A DNA stretch of 64,000 nt from Zhihengliuella sp. ISTPL4 (GTDB lineage: Bacteria; Actinomycetota; Actinomycetes; Actinomycetales; Microbacteriaceae), in assembly GCF_002848265.1 (NCBI RefSeq), contig NZ_CP025422.1, positions 1,302,001-1,366,000 on the forward strand, read 5' to 3'. The notes under the pieces were generated by a model. It was not told the origin of the DNA and ran no database searches. It saw only the letters and a list, made by a program, of their open reading frames with translations. Position numbers and translations under genes: made by a program. Below, piece by piece: positions 48,104-56,253 of this stretch; within the stretch, counting starts at the first letter, position 1, and each line of letters starts with the position of its first letter.

Positions 48104-51010
48104 TCACTCCGCGGCGGCCTCCAGCTCCAGGAGCTTCTCGACGGCCGCGGTGAGCCGCTTATCCGCTTCGCCGAACTTCTCCAGGTCGCCCTCGGTGAGA
48201 GCCGCCTGGCGGTCGAGCAGCGCCTGCTGCGCCTGCGCCAGGGCATCGGCCTGTTCGTCCGTCGGAGTCGGCGGCGTGGTCGGCGTCTCGCCGGTGTCGG
48301 GATCGGTCGTTCCGGGATCGGTGGGTTCGACCTCGTCGTCACCACCGGTCGCACCGGAGTCGCCGCCGAACAGCGTGTCGAGCGCCTCGGTCAGGGTGTT
48401 CTCGAAGGCCACCCGGTCCCCGAAGGCGACGAGCACCTTCTGCAGACGCGGGAGCTGCGTGCCCTCCGAGGACTGCACGTAGACCGGCTGGACATAGAGC
48501 AGACCGCCACCGACGGGAAGCGTCAGCAAGTTGCCGTAGATGACCTCGGACTCCCCCTGCTGGAGCAGGTTGAGCTGCGGGACCACGGCCGTGTCCGAGT
48601 TGTACGTGTTCTGCACCTGACCGGGACCGGGCACCGTGGTGTCCGTGTCGATCTCCAGCATGCGCAACTGCCCGTACCCCTCCGCCTTCACGCCCTTCTC
48701 GGCGCCGGCGTCCGAGTCGACGGCCAGGTAGCCCATCAGCACGTCGCGGCTGCCTCCCGCGCCCTGGGACGCCGGGATGAAGGTCGAGAACATGGAGAAC
48801 CGCGGTTCCTCCTGACCCGGCATCTGCATCGTCAGGTAGTACGGCGGCTGCAGCATCGCGTCGCTGCGCGGGTCGTTCGGCGTCTGCCAGCGGTTGTCCT
48901 GCTGGGCGAACGAGCCCGCCTTGTCGACGTGGTAGATGCCCAGGATGTCGCGCTGCACCTTGAACAGGTCGGTCGGGTACCGGACGTGGCTCATGAGCTC
49001 GCCCGACATCTCGCTGATCGGCTTGAGGGTCGACGGATACACCTTCTGCCAGGTCTTCAGGACGGGGTCCTCCTCGTCCCAGGCATACAGCGTGACCGAG
49101 CCGTCGTACGCGTCGACCGTGGCCTTGACCGAGTTGCGGATGTAGTTGATGTCGTCGATCGCGAGCGACGGCGTCGGCACGTTCGAGTCGGCGATCGCGT
49201 CGGACAGGCTCACGCTCGTCGAGTACGGGTACGTCGAGCTGGTGGTGTAACCGTCCACGATCCAGACGATGCGGCCGTCCACCACGCTCGGGTACGGGTC
49301 ACTGTCGAGCTCGAGGTACGGCGCGACCTTCTGCACGCGCGTCGTCGGGTCGCGGTCGTAGAGGATCTGGGAGTCCTCGTTGACGAGGTTCGAGAACAGG
49401 ATCTGCTCCGACTGGAACTTGAGCGCGTAGAGCAGCTTGGTGAAGCTGTCGCCGATCCTCGGACCGCCGTTCCCGGAGAACGTGGTCTTCGTCTCACTCG
49501 ACCCGTCCTTGCCGCGCGGGTAATCGATCTCGACGGGGTCGGCCCCCTCGGGAGCGCCGACGATGGAGTACTCCGGGGAGTTCTCGCCGAAGTAGACCCG
49601 CGGCTCGAAATCGCCCTGCTCGGACAGGAAGCCGGAGGTCGGGATGCCGCGCTCGAGGAAGACGGGCTCGCCGTCGGTCGTGCGCTGGTTACCCGCCGCG
49701 GCGACGAGGCCGTAGCCGTGCGTGTAGACCGCGACGCGGTTGTTCCAGTTGTCGCCGTCACCCAGGCCGGACATGTCGAGGTCGCGGACGGAGACGACCG
49801 TGTCCTGCTTCACGCCGTCGATCTCGTAGCGGTCGACGTCCATGTTGGTCTGGAACTGGTAGTACCCGCGGTACTGCTCGAGCTGGCGGACCGTCGGCGG
49901 GATGACCTTCGGGTCCATGATGCGGATCGACGCGGTGGTCTCGGCGTCGGCGCGGAGCTGCCCCGCCTCGGCGTCCGTCTCGGCCTCGAAGGCGGTCGTC
50001 TCCAGGTCGGCGACGCCGTAGGCCTCCTTCGTGCCGTCGATGTTCCGCTGGTAGTACTCGGCCTGGTAGGCGTTCTGGTTCGGCTTCACCTGGAACGTGG
50101 TGACGACCCAGGGGTAGCCGATGCCGATGACGAGCGACGCCACGATCAGCAGCGCGGTCGCCGCGAGCGGGAAGCGCCAGCGGCCGATGACGGCGGTGAT
50201 GAAGAACAGGATGGCGACGACGGCCGCGATGATCGCGAGGATGCCGAGGCCGGGGATGGTCGCGTTGGCACCCGTGTAGGCGGCACCCGTGATCCGGTCA
50301 TCCGGCTCGACGAGGGTCTTGTAGCGGTCCAGCCACAGGCTCGCCGCCTGGACGAGCAGGTAGAGGCCCGCGATGACCGCGAGCTGGATGCGGGCCGGCT
50401 TCGAGATCCGGAGCTCTCCCTGGCCGATACGCACCGAGCCGTAGAGGTAGGACACCAGCGCGGTGACGAGCAGACAGAGCAGCAGGACGGCGGACACGAA
50501 CGCGAGGAGGATCGAGTAGAACGGCATCGCGAACATGTAGAAGCCGGTGTCGACACCGAACTGCGGGTCGACGTCGCCGGTGGCGACGCCGTTGGCCCAC
50601 AGCCACACGGTCTTCCAGTTGCCCGCCGCCGCGAAGCCCGCGAAGAGGCCGAAGAAGATCGGCATGCCCCACATCGCCAGGCGGCGCAGCGGTTCGATGA
50701 CCTCCTGGTAGCGGTCGAGCTGCGAGCTCAGCCGGACGTAGACCGGACGCAGCCGGTAGGCGAGCTGGATGACGACGAACAGCGGAACCGCCATGCCGAG
50801 GAAGCCGATGACGAACATCACCGCCGTCGCGATCCACTGCGTGGTGAGCACGCCGGTGAACCCGACCTGGTCGAACCAGAGGAATTCGGTGTAGAGCGAC
50901 GCGAAGACGAAGAACGCCGCGATGAGCGCGGCGATGATCACCAGGGAGATTCCGAGGATGCGTCGGGAGGTTCGAGGCGTGGCCGGGGGCTGGGCTGGGG
51001 TCGAGGTCAC
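48104..51010 (-). CDS. UPF0182 family large membrane protein
   Basis: A 968-residue protein with seven membrane helices in the first 290 residues (first at about 17-38), a large extracytoplasmic part (about 295-890) and a Pro/Thr/Asp-rich linker (about 893-928) ending in a charged helix. It matches UPF0182, represented in M. tuberculosis by Rv3193c. The motif LYTEFLWFDQVGF near residues 39-51 is typical. The function is unknown. It follows the PDZ-protease gene by 72 nt in the same direction, as in mycobacteria (Rv3194c, Rv3193c). GTG at 51010 has GGAGG very close upstream. Confidence 0.93.
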   Translation of the reverse strand: MTSTPAQPPATPRTSRRILGISLVIIAALIAAFFVFASLYTEFLWFDQVGFTGVLTTQWIATAVMFVIGFLGMAVPLFVVIQLAYRLRPVYVRLSSQLDRYQEVIEPLRRLAMWGMPIFFGLFAGFAAAGNWKTVWLWANGVATGDVDPQFGVDTGFYMFAMPFYSILLAFVSAVLLLCLLVTALVSYLYGSVRIGQGELRISKPARIQLAVIAGLYLLVQAASLWLDRYKTLVEPDDRITGAAYTGANATIPGLGILAIIAAVVAILFFITAVIGRWRFPLAATALLIVASLVIGIGYPWVVTTFQVKPNQNAYQAEYYQRNIDGTKEAYGVADLETTAFEAETDAEAGQLRADAETTASIRIMDPKVIPPTVRQLEQYRGYYQFQTNMDVDRYEIDGVKQDTVVSVRDLDMSGLGDGDNWNNRVAVYTHGYGLVAAAGNQRTTDGEPVFLERGIPTSGFLSEQGDFEPRVYFGENSPEYSIVGAPEGADPVEIDYPRGKDGSSETKTTFSGNGGPRIGDSFTKLLYALKFQSEQILFSNLVNEDSQILYDRDPTTRVQKVAPYLELDSDPYPSVVDGRIVWIVDGYTTSSTYPYSTSVSLSDAIADSNVPTPSLAIDDINYIRNSVKATVDAYDGSVTLYAWDEEDPVLKTWQKVYPSTLKPISEMSGELMSHVRYPTDLFKVQRDILGIYHVDKAGSFAQQDNRWQTPNDPRSDAMLQPPYYLTMQMPGQEEPRFSMFSTFIPASQGAGGSRDVLMGYLAVDSDAGAEKGVKAEGYGQLRMLEIDTDTTVPGPGQVQNTYNSDTAVVPQLNLLQQGESEVIYGNLLTLPVGGGLLYVQPVYVQSSEGTQLPRLQKVLVAFGDRVAFENTLTEALDTLFGGDSGATGGDDEVEPTDPGTTDPDTGETPTTPPTPTDEQADALAQAQQALLDRQAALTEGDLEKFGEADKRLTAAVEKLLELEAAAE

Positions 51011-51082
51011 TCCTCCATCCTAGGCACCGCTCGCTGTGGGCGGGCTGTCACACCGGTCACGGCGGGGTCACGACCCGCCGGC

Positions 51083-52234
51083 TCAGGCGGCAGGGACGTC
51101 GCAGGTCGGCAACGCGTCGACGTCGCCGTCTTCGGCGATGACCTCGAGCGCCGCCAGCGATTCGTCGAGGGTTCCGGTGCGGATGACCTGCAGGCCGTCC
51201 GGCACGTGTCCCACGACCTCGTCGCAGTTGGCCTCCGGGGCGAGGAAGTAGTCCGCACCGGCATCACGGGCGCCGTAGAGCTTCTGACGGATGCCGCCGA
51301 TCGGCCCGACGGTCCCCTCGGCGTCGATCGTCCCCGTGCCGGCGATGTCCTTGCCGCCGTTCAGCTCGCCCGGCGTCAGGGTGTCGATGATCCCGAGAGC
51401 GAACATCATGCCCGCGCTGGGGCCGCCGACGTTGTCGAGCTGGATCGTCACGTCGACCTCGAAGTCGTAATCGGTGCGCAGCGTGATGCCGATCAGCCAC
51501 GTCGTCGTGCCGTCCTGGGTCTGCTCCTCCGGGGTGATCTCGACGGTCTGCTCCGCGCCGTCCCGGCGCACGGTCAGCGCCACCGGCTCGCCTCCCGCCT
51601 CCTGGATCGCTTCACGCAGCGCGGTGGCGGAGGTCACGGGCGCACCGTCGATCGCGGTGATCACGTCGTCCGCCTCGAGGAGACCGTCGGCCGGGGAGCC
51701 TTCGACCGCATCGACGACGACGACCTCGGCCCCGGTGTCGTAGCCGAGCTCGTTCAGCGCGGCGGCCGTCGCCTCGTGCTGCGAGTCGACCATGAGCATC
51801 GCGTTGCGCTCGTCCCGCTGCTCGGTGGTGACCCCCTCGGGGAACACCGCATCCAGCGGAACGACGGCCCGCGAGGAGTCCATCCATGCCAGGGCCAGCT
51901 CGAACCAGCTCGGCGTCCGCTCCCGATTGCCGACGACCTGGACGGTGGTGAGGTCGAGGGTGCCGCCCGTTTCATACGTCTCGGTCCCCTCGACGCTGAT
52001 GAGCGGGACCTGCTCGCCGTCCGCGTTCTTCGCGGTGCCGAGGGTGTCGTACACGGGTCCCGGGCGCTGGATCACGTACGGCGACGGCAGGAAGGTCAGG
52101 ACGGCAAGCGCGGCGAGCGCGACCACCAGTGCCCAGACCCCGAGTCCGAGCTTCCCTGCGCGCGGTCGTTCCACAGCAATCCTCCGTCGTTCGCGAGCGG
52201 CGTACAGCGATCTGCCCGCTTCGGGGTCGCGCAC
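51083..52234 (-). CDS. Membrane-anchored PDZ and Lon-type (S16) protease, YlbL-like
   Basis: A 383-residue protein: membrane helix about 29-50, PDZ domain about 150-235 (VEGSPADGLLEADDVITAIDG), and a C-terminal S16 Lon-like protease domain with Ser273 in NVGGPSAGMMF and Lys318 in PIGGIRQKLYGA forming the expected Ser-Lys dyad. Bacillus YlbL and mycobacterial Rv3194c are relatives; YlbL has been reported to degrade a cell-division inhibitor after DNA damage. The substrate here is unknown. GTG at 52234; divergent from the DUF2342 gene with overlapping -10 boxes. Confidence 0.93.
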   Translation of the reverse strand: MRDPEAGRSLYAARERRRIAVERPRAGKLGLGVWALVVALAALAVLTFLPSPYVIQRPGPVYDTLGTAKNADGEQVPLISVEGTETYETGGTLDLTTVQVVGNRERTPSWFELALAWMDSSRAVVPLDAVFPEGVTTEQRDERNAMLMVDSQHEATAAALNELGYDTGAEVVVVDAVEGSPADGLLEADDVITAIDGAPVTSATALREAIQEAGGEPVALTVRRDGAEQTVEITPEEQTQDGTTTWLIGITLRTDYDFEVDVTIQLDNVGGPSAGMMFALGIIDTLTPGELNGGKDIAGTGTIDAEGTVGPIGGIRQKLYGARDAGADYFLAPEANCDEVVGHVPDGLQVIRTGTLDESLAALEVIAEDGDVDALPTCDVPAA

Positions 52235-52247
52235 TGAAACCTGTGAC

Positions 52248-52254
52248 TAGCGTA
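52248..52254. promoter_or_regulatory. Overlapping divergent -10-like boxes
   Basis: TAGCGT on the plus strand (52248-52253) and TACGCT on the minus strand (52254-52249) share five base pairs inside CTAGCGTAG. Downstream leaders would be about 30 nt (plus, with GGGCGAGG before the ATG at 52292) and under 10 nt (minus, GTG at 52234). It is the only candidate promoter in this 57-bp gap. Confidence 0.4.
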
Positions 52255-52291
52255 GATGCCACGGCTTCAGACGTGCTGAGAGGGCGAGGAC

Positions 52292-53704
52292 ATGGCGGAC
52301 AACGAACCGAACCCGGAGGACTTCCAGGAGTTCCTGCGACGGATGCTCTCGAACCAGGGCGGTGGTGACATCGACCCCGAAGCGCTGCGCGGTGCTTTCC
52401 AGGGGATGGACGGTTTCACGTTCGACCCGGCGATGATGCAGACGATCATGTCGCAGCTCCAGGGTGCGTTCGGCGGCGACCCGTGGGAGAACGCGCTGCG
52501 GCAGGCACTGCACATCGCGAACCGCGAGGGGCAGGGTATCGAGGACGGCTCGCGGGCCTCCCTCGCCGACACGTTCGCTCTCGCGAACCTGTGGCTGGGC
52601 GAGGCGACGACCATCTCCGAGCTCGCCGCTCCTCCCGTGGCGATGACGCGCGGCGAGTGGGTCGAGAAGACGCTGCCGGTGTGGAAGGAGATCGCCGACC
52701 CGGTGTCGACGAGCATCGCGGACGCGCTGACGGCCGCCCTCGACACGCAGGTGCCGGAGGAGATGCGCGGCGTCGTGCAGGGCGCAGGGCGCCTCATGCG
52801 GGGCCTCGGCGGCTCGGTGTTCGCCGCGCAGTTCGGTCAGGTGCTCGGCAACCTCTCGCTCGAGGTCGTCTCCGGCGGAGACGTGGGCATCCCCGTGCTA
52901 CCCGCGGGCACGGCCGCGGTGATCCCGCAGAACCTCACGGCGTTCGGCGAGGGACTCGAGATCCCCGACGACCAGATCGCCCTCTATGTCGCGACGCGCG
53001 AGCTCGCCTACGCCCGCCTGTACCGGCACGCCAAGTGGCTGCACCTTCACGTCATGGCGCAGATCACCGACTTCGCCCGCGGAGTGACGGTGGACGTGGA
53101 CGCCCTGGAGGACGTCGCCAGCCGCCTCGACCCCTCGAACCCCGAGGAACTGCGGGCGGCGATCGAAGGGGGCGCCCTCCTCCCCACGCAGACCGAGGCG
53201 CAGCGTGAAGCGCTCGCCCGTCTGGAGAACCTCATCGCGACCATCGACGGCTGGGTCGACGTGGTCACGGCGGAGGCCACCTCCCGCCTCCCCGACGGTG
53301 GGCGCATCGCGGAGGCCGCACGGCGTCGCCGGGCCGTCGGCGGCCCCGCAGAGGACGCCCTCGGTGCCCTCGTCGGGCTCAAACTGCGACCGCGTCGCAT
53401 CCGCGAGGCCTCGGCGATGTGGCGCGCCGTCACGGACGCGGTCGGCACCGCCGCCCGCGACTCCCTGTGGGACTACCCGGACCTCATGCCGACGGCGGAG
53501 GACATCGACGACCCGACCGCTCTCGTCGCCCGGCTGCAGGCCGCCGAGCGCGGGGAGCAGCCCGAGGCCGACGAGTTCGATGAGGCTCTCGCCCGGCTGC
53601 TGGACGGCGACGACTTCTCCGCCGAGACCCCCGGCGAGGATGCCGATGCGGCTCCCGGCGACGAGGGTGACGACGAGGCTCCGGAGGGCGAGCGCCCGGT
53701 CTGA
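52292..53704 (+). CDS. DUF2342 (zincin-like) family protein with degenerate metal motif
   Basis: A 470-residue helical protein equivalent in position to mycobacterial Rv3195. The family is annotated as putative zinc-dependent metalloprotease, with an HExxH-like motif. Here the segment reads ATRELAYARLYRHAKWLH (235-251): the first His is Arg236 and the second is Tyr240, so metal binding through this motif is doubtful, though His246, His251 and His253 lie nearby. The C-terminus (about 420-470) is acidic and disordered. Strong start: ATG at 52292 with GGGCGAGG upstream. It is followed 124 nt later by the E1-like gene. Confidence 0.85.
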   Translation: MADNEPNPEDFQEFLRRMLSNQGGGDIDPEALRGAFQGMDGFTFDPAMMQTIMSQLQGAFGGDPWENALRQALHIANREGQGIEDGSRASLADTFALANLWLGEATTISELAAPPVAMTRGEWVEKTLPVWKEIADPVSTSIADALTAALDTQVPEEMRGVVQGAGRLMRGLGGSVFAAQFGQVLGNLSLEVVSGGDVGIPVLPAGTAAVIPQNLTAFGEGLEIPDDQIALYVATRELAYARLYRHAKWLHLHVMAQITDFARGVTVDVDALEDVASRLDPSNPEELRAAIEGGALLPTQTEAQREALARLENLIATIDGWVDVVTAEATSRLPDGGRIAEAARRRRAVGGPAEDALGALVGLKLRPRRIREASAMWRAVTDAVGTAARDSLWDYPDLMPTAEDIDDPTALVARLQAAERGEQPEADEFDEALARLLDGDDFSAETPGEDADAAPGDEGDDEAPEGERPV

Positions 53705-53828
53705 GCCCGCATCATCCGGATCGGGGACGGAAGACGACTCTCCCTCCCCGATCTCGGACGGACCGCGAACTTCTCCACCGATCCCCCGAATCGACCCGCG
53801 GGCTCCCGGTGCTCCGCAGAATCGAGGG

Positions 53829-54695
53829 GTGCCGCTCACCCCCACGACCCTGACCCGTCTCGACCCCGCCCTCCCGCTGGTCTGGCGCGACGCGACGACC
53901 CTCCAGGTGGGCGACGACCCCGCCATCCGGGTAGCGGTATCCGCCCCGTGGGTGGAACGGCTGCTCAGTCGTATGCGGCGCGGCTTCCGACGCAGCGCCT
54001 TCGATGTGATCGCGCACCGTGCGGGCGCCCCACGGGAGGAAGCCCGACGGCTGCTGGCTCTCGTCGAGCCCGCCCTGCAGGAGGAGCCGGTGCTCCCGCG
54101 CGTCGCCCGGGTGGTGTCGCTCGGACTGACCGATCTCCGCACGGAGGCGCGGCTGTGCGAGGTCCTCACCGACGAAGGCGTGCCCCTCGCCACCTCCGAG
54201 ACCCCGATTGCGGCGGCGGTCGCCGTCGTCCTCGTCCCGGGCGCGGCTGCGGCCGTGCAGTTCGCTCCCTTCCTGCGCACAGATGCGCCGCACCTGCCCA
54301 TCGCCGTCGAGCCGGCGCGCATCACCGTGGGACCGCTCGTCCGGCCCGGACGCACGCCCTGCCTGAGCTGCCGGGATGCCGAGGACACCGCCTGCGACCC
54401 GGCGTGGCCACTGATCCACGGTCAGCTCGTCGGCCGCGACCCCGGACGCATCACGCTCGCCAGGGTGGCGGCCGCCGGAGCCGTCGCGGCACGCCTCCTC
54501 GCGGCGGCCGATCCGGCGCGCAGCGCTCGGATCAACGCGGACGGCGGGACCGCGTGGCGTTCGGTGCGGTTTCACGCAGAATGCCTGTGCCGCGGCCCGT
54601 CGTCCCCATCTCCGCCAGGAACCGCGACGGCGCCCGCTCGCCGCGCCCCGCCGACCGCGCCCACGACAGCTCCAGCGTGCGCGCCGCTCGCGTGA
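53829..54695 (+). CDS. E1/cyclodehydratase-like zinc protein (Rv3196-like)
   Basis: A 288-residue protein similar to the leader-peptide-binding/cyclodehydratase half of azole-forming RiPP enzymes. It has CLSC (Cys178, Cys181) and CLC (Cys252, Cys254), spaced like the zinc site of E1-like proteins, but no ATP-binding GxGxxG. In mycobacteria a similar gene (Rv3196) follows the DUF2342 gene, so it is a conserved actinobacterial gene without a local YcaO partner. Its conserved part ends near position 54590; the last 34 residues are Pro/Ala-rich and come from read-through into the antisense of uvrD2, giving a 164-bp convergent overlap. GTG at 53829 with GAGGG very close. Confidence 0.75.
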   Translation: MPLTPTTLTRLDPALPLVWRDATTLQVGDDPAIRVAVSAPWVERLLSRMRRGFRRSAFDVIAHRAGAPREEARRLLALVEPALQEEPVLPRVARVVSLGLTDLRTEARLCEVLTDEGVPLATSETPIAAAVAVVLVPGAAAAVQFAPFLRTDAPHLPIAVEPARITVGPLVRPGRTPCLSCRDAEDTACDPAWPLIHGQLVGRDPGRITLARVAAAGAVAARLLAAADPARSARINADGGTAWRSVRFHAECLCRGPSSPSPPGTATAPARRAPPTAPTTAPACAPLA

Positions 54696-56253
54696 CGCCC
54701 ACGTAGGCCAGGCGCCGCTCCTCGTCGATCGCCTCGAAGGTCGTCGCGTACGAGATGGGCAGGGAGCCCTCCGCCCATCCGGCCAGGTAGACGTGCGGCC
54801 ACTCGAGACCCTTCGCGGCGTGCAGGGTCGACAGCGTCACCGTCCGCATCGTCGGCTCGTGCTGATCCTTCGCCCTGGCCATCAGCTCGTCGCTGAAGGA
54901 CCGAAGGTTCGTCTCCGGCCCCGCCTCCTCGGCGAGACGCAGGATCGCGCGCCGCGCCTCCCAGCCGTCGCGCTGGGCGCCTCCGGCCGCGGGCGGCTCC
55001 TCCGTCAGCCCGAGTTCACGGAGCACGCGGCGCACCCCGGGGAGGAAACCGTGCTCGGTCGGCGCCACCGCCGCGGCACGGAGCGCGAGGATCGCCTGGC
55101 GCACCTCCGGCATGGCGAAGAACCGCGTGCCGCCCAACACCGAGGTGGCGATCCCCTCGGCGGCGAGCGCCTGCTGCAGAACCGCGGATTGGGCGTGGGC
55201 GCGATACAGCACCGCGATCTCCGCCGGGGACGCGCCGCCCGCGATACGGCCGGCGATGCCCGCGGCGATACCCGCGGCCTCCTCGGCCTCGGAATCGTAC
55301 GCTGTGACCGTGGGCGGCTCCGCCGTGAACTGCTCGCGGGCGGGGACCAGCTCCAAGGCACCCGGTCGCCCGCGCATGAGAGCGTTCGCCGCCGTCAGGA
55401 TCGGAGCCTGCGACCGGTAGTTCGTCTCCAGACGCACGACGGTCGCGTCCGGGTGCCGTCGCTCGAACTCGAGGAGGAACCGCTGCTCCGCCCCCGCGAA
55501 GGAGTAGATCGTCTGGCTGGCGTCGCCGACGACGCAGATGTCGTGCCGATCCCCCAGCCACAATTCCAGGAGACGATTCTGGAGGGGCGACACGTCCTGG
55601 AACTCGTCGACGGTGAAGTGCCGGTACTGCTCGTGGACGGCGGCCGCCACCCGCGGCTCCGTCTCCAGCATGCCCGCGCACGCGAGCAGGACGTCCTCGA
55701 AGTCGAGCTGATGACGCTCGTCCTTCAACGCCTCGTAGCCGCGCATGAGCTCCACGAGCTGGGTCGCGTCGATCCCGCTGACCGGGCGCCCGAGTTCGGC
55801 GTACCGGTCGATCGAGATCATGGACACCTTCCGCCACTCGATCTCGGAGGCGATGTCACGCAGCGTCGCGGTGCTCGGACGCAGGCGGATGGCGTCGGCG
55901 GCCTGGCCGAGCATCCGCACCTTGTTGTCGATGATCGACGGGGCAGGCGCCCCTGCCAGCGTCGGCCAGAAGAAGTTGAGCTGTGCGAGGGCGGCCGCAT
56001 GGAAGGTGCGGGCCGCGACGCCCTCCACCCCCAGCGCCCGGAGGCGGCCGCGGAGCTCGCCGGCGGCCTTCGCCGTGAACGTCACCGCCATCACGCGGGA
56101 CGGCGAGTACGCGCCGGTGTCGATCCCATGCGCGATGCGATGGGTGATCACCCGCGTCTTGCCGGTCCCGGCTCCCGCGAGCACCGCCACCGGACCGCGC
56201 AGGACCGAGGCCGCCGCTCGCTGCCGCTCGTCGAGGGCATCGAGTGCGCTCAC
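54532..56253 (-). CDS. uvrD2: Superfamily 1 DNA helicase UvrD2, short form
   Basis: A 573-residue SF1A helicase: Walker A AGAGTGKT (26-33), motif II VDEFQD (215-220), motif III GDASQTIYSFAG (243-254), NYRSQ, TLHAAKGLEW and EERRLAYVGVTRA. It unwinds DNA 3' to 5' in repair. M. tuberculosis UvrD2 (about 700 residues) carries an HRDC domain and a tetracysteine C-terminal domain after the helicase core; this protein stops soon after the core (APSRFLAEMG) with a basic tail, so both are missing. GTG at 56253 overlaps the nudC stop by 4 nt. Its 3' end overlaps the convergent E1-like gene. Confidence 0.93.
   Translation of the reverse strand: MSALDALDERQRAAASVLRGPVAVLAGAGTGKTRVITHRIAHGIDTGAYSPSRVMAVTFTAKAAGELRGRLRALGVEGVAARTFHAAALAQLNFFWPTLAGAPAPSIIDNKVRMLGQAADAIRLRPSTATLRDIASEIEWRKVSMISIDRYAELGRPVSGIDATQLVELMRGYEALKDERHQLDFEDVLLACAGMLETEPRVAAAVHEQYRHFTVDEFQDVSPLQNRLLELWLGDRHDICVVGDASQTIYSFAGAEQRFLLEFERRHPDATVVRLETNYRSQAPILTAANALMRGRPGALELVPAREQFTAEPPTVTAYDSEAEEAAGIAAGIAGRIAGGASPAEIAVLYRAHAQSAVLQQALAAEGIATSVLGGTRFFAMPEVRQAILALRAAAVAPTEHGFLPGVRRVLRELGLTEEPPAAGGAQRDGWEARRAILRLAEEAGPETNLRSFSDELMARAKDQHEPTMRTVTLSTLHAAKGLEWPHVYLAGWAEGSLPISYATTFEAIDEERRLAYVGVTRAARTLELSWARSAGRGERAPSRFLAEMGTTGRGTGILRETAPNATRSRRPR

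Noticed and set aside
48089..52237. A 1382-codon open frame on the plus strand opposite the UPF0182 and PDZ-protease genes
   Set aside because: Arg/Val/Asp-rich translation without motifs or signals. It is the antisense shadow of two conserved genes with GC-rich third positions.
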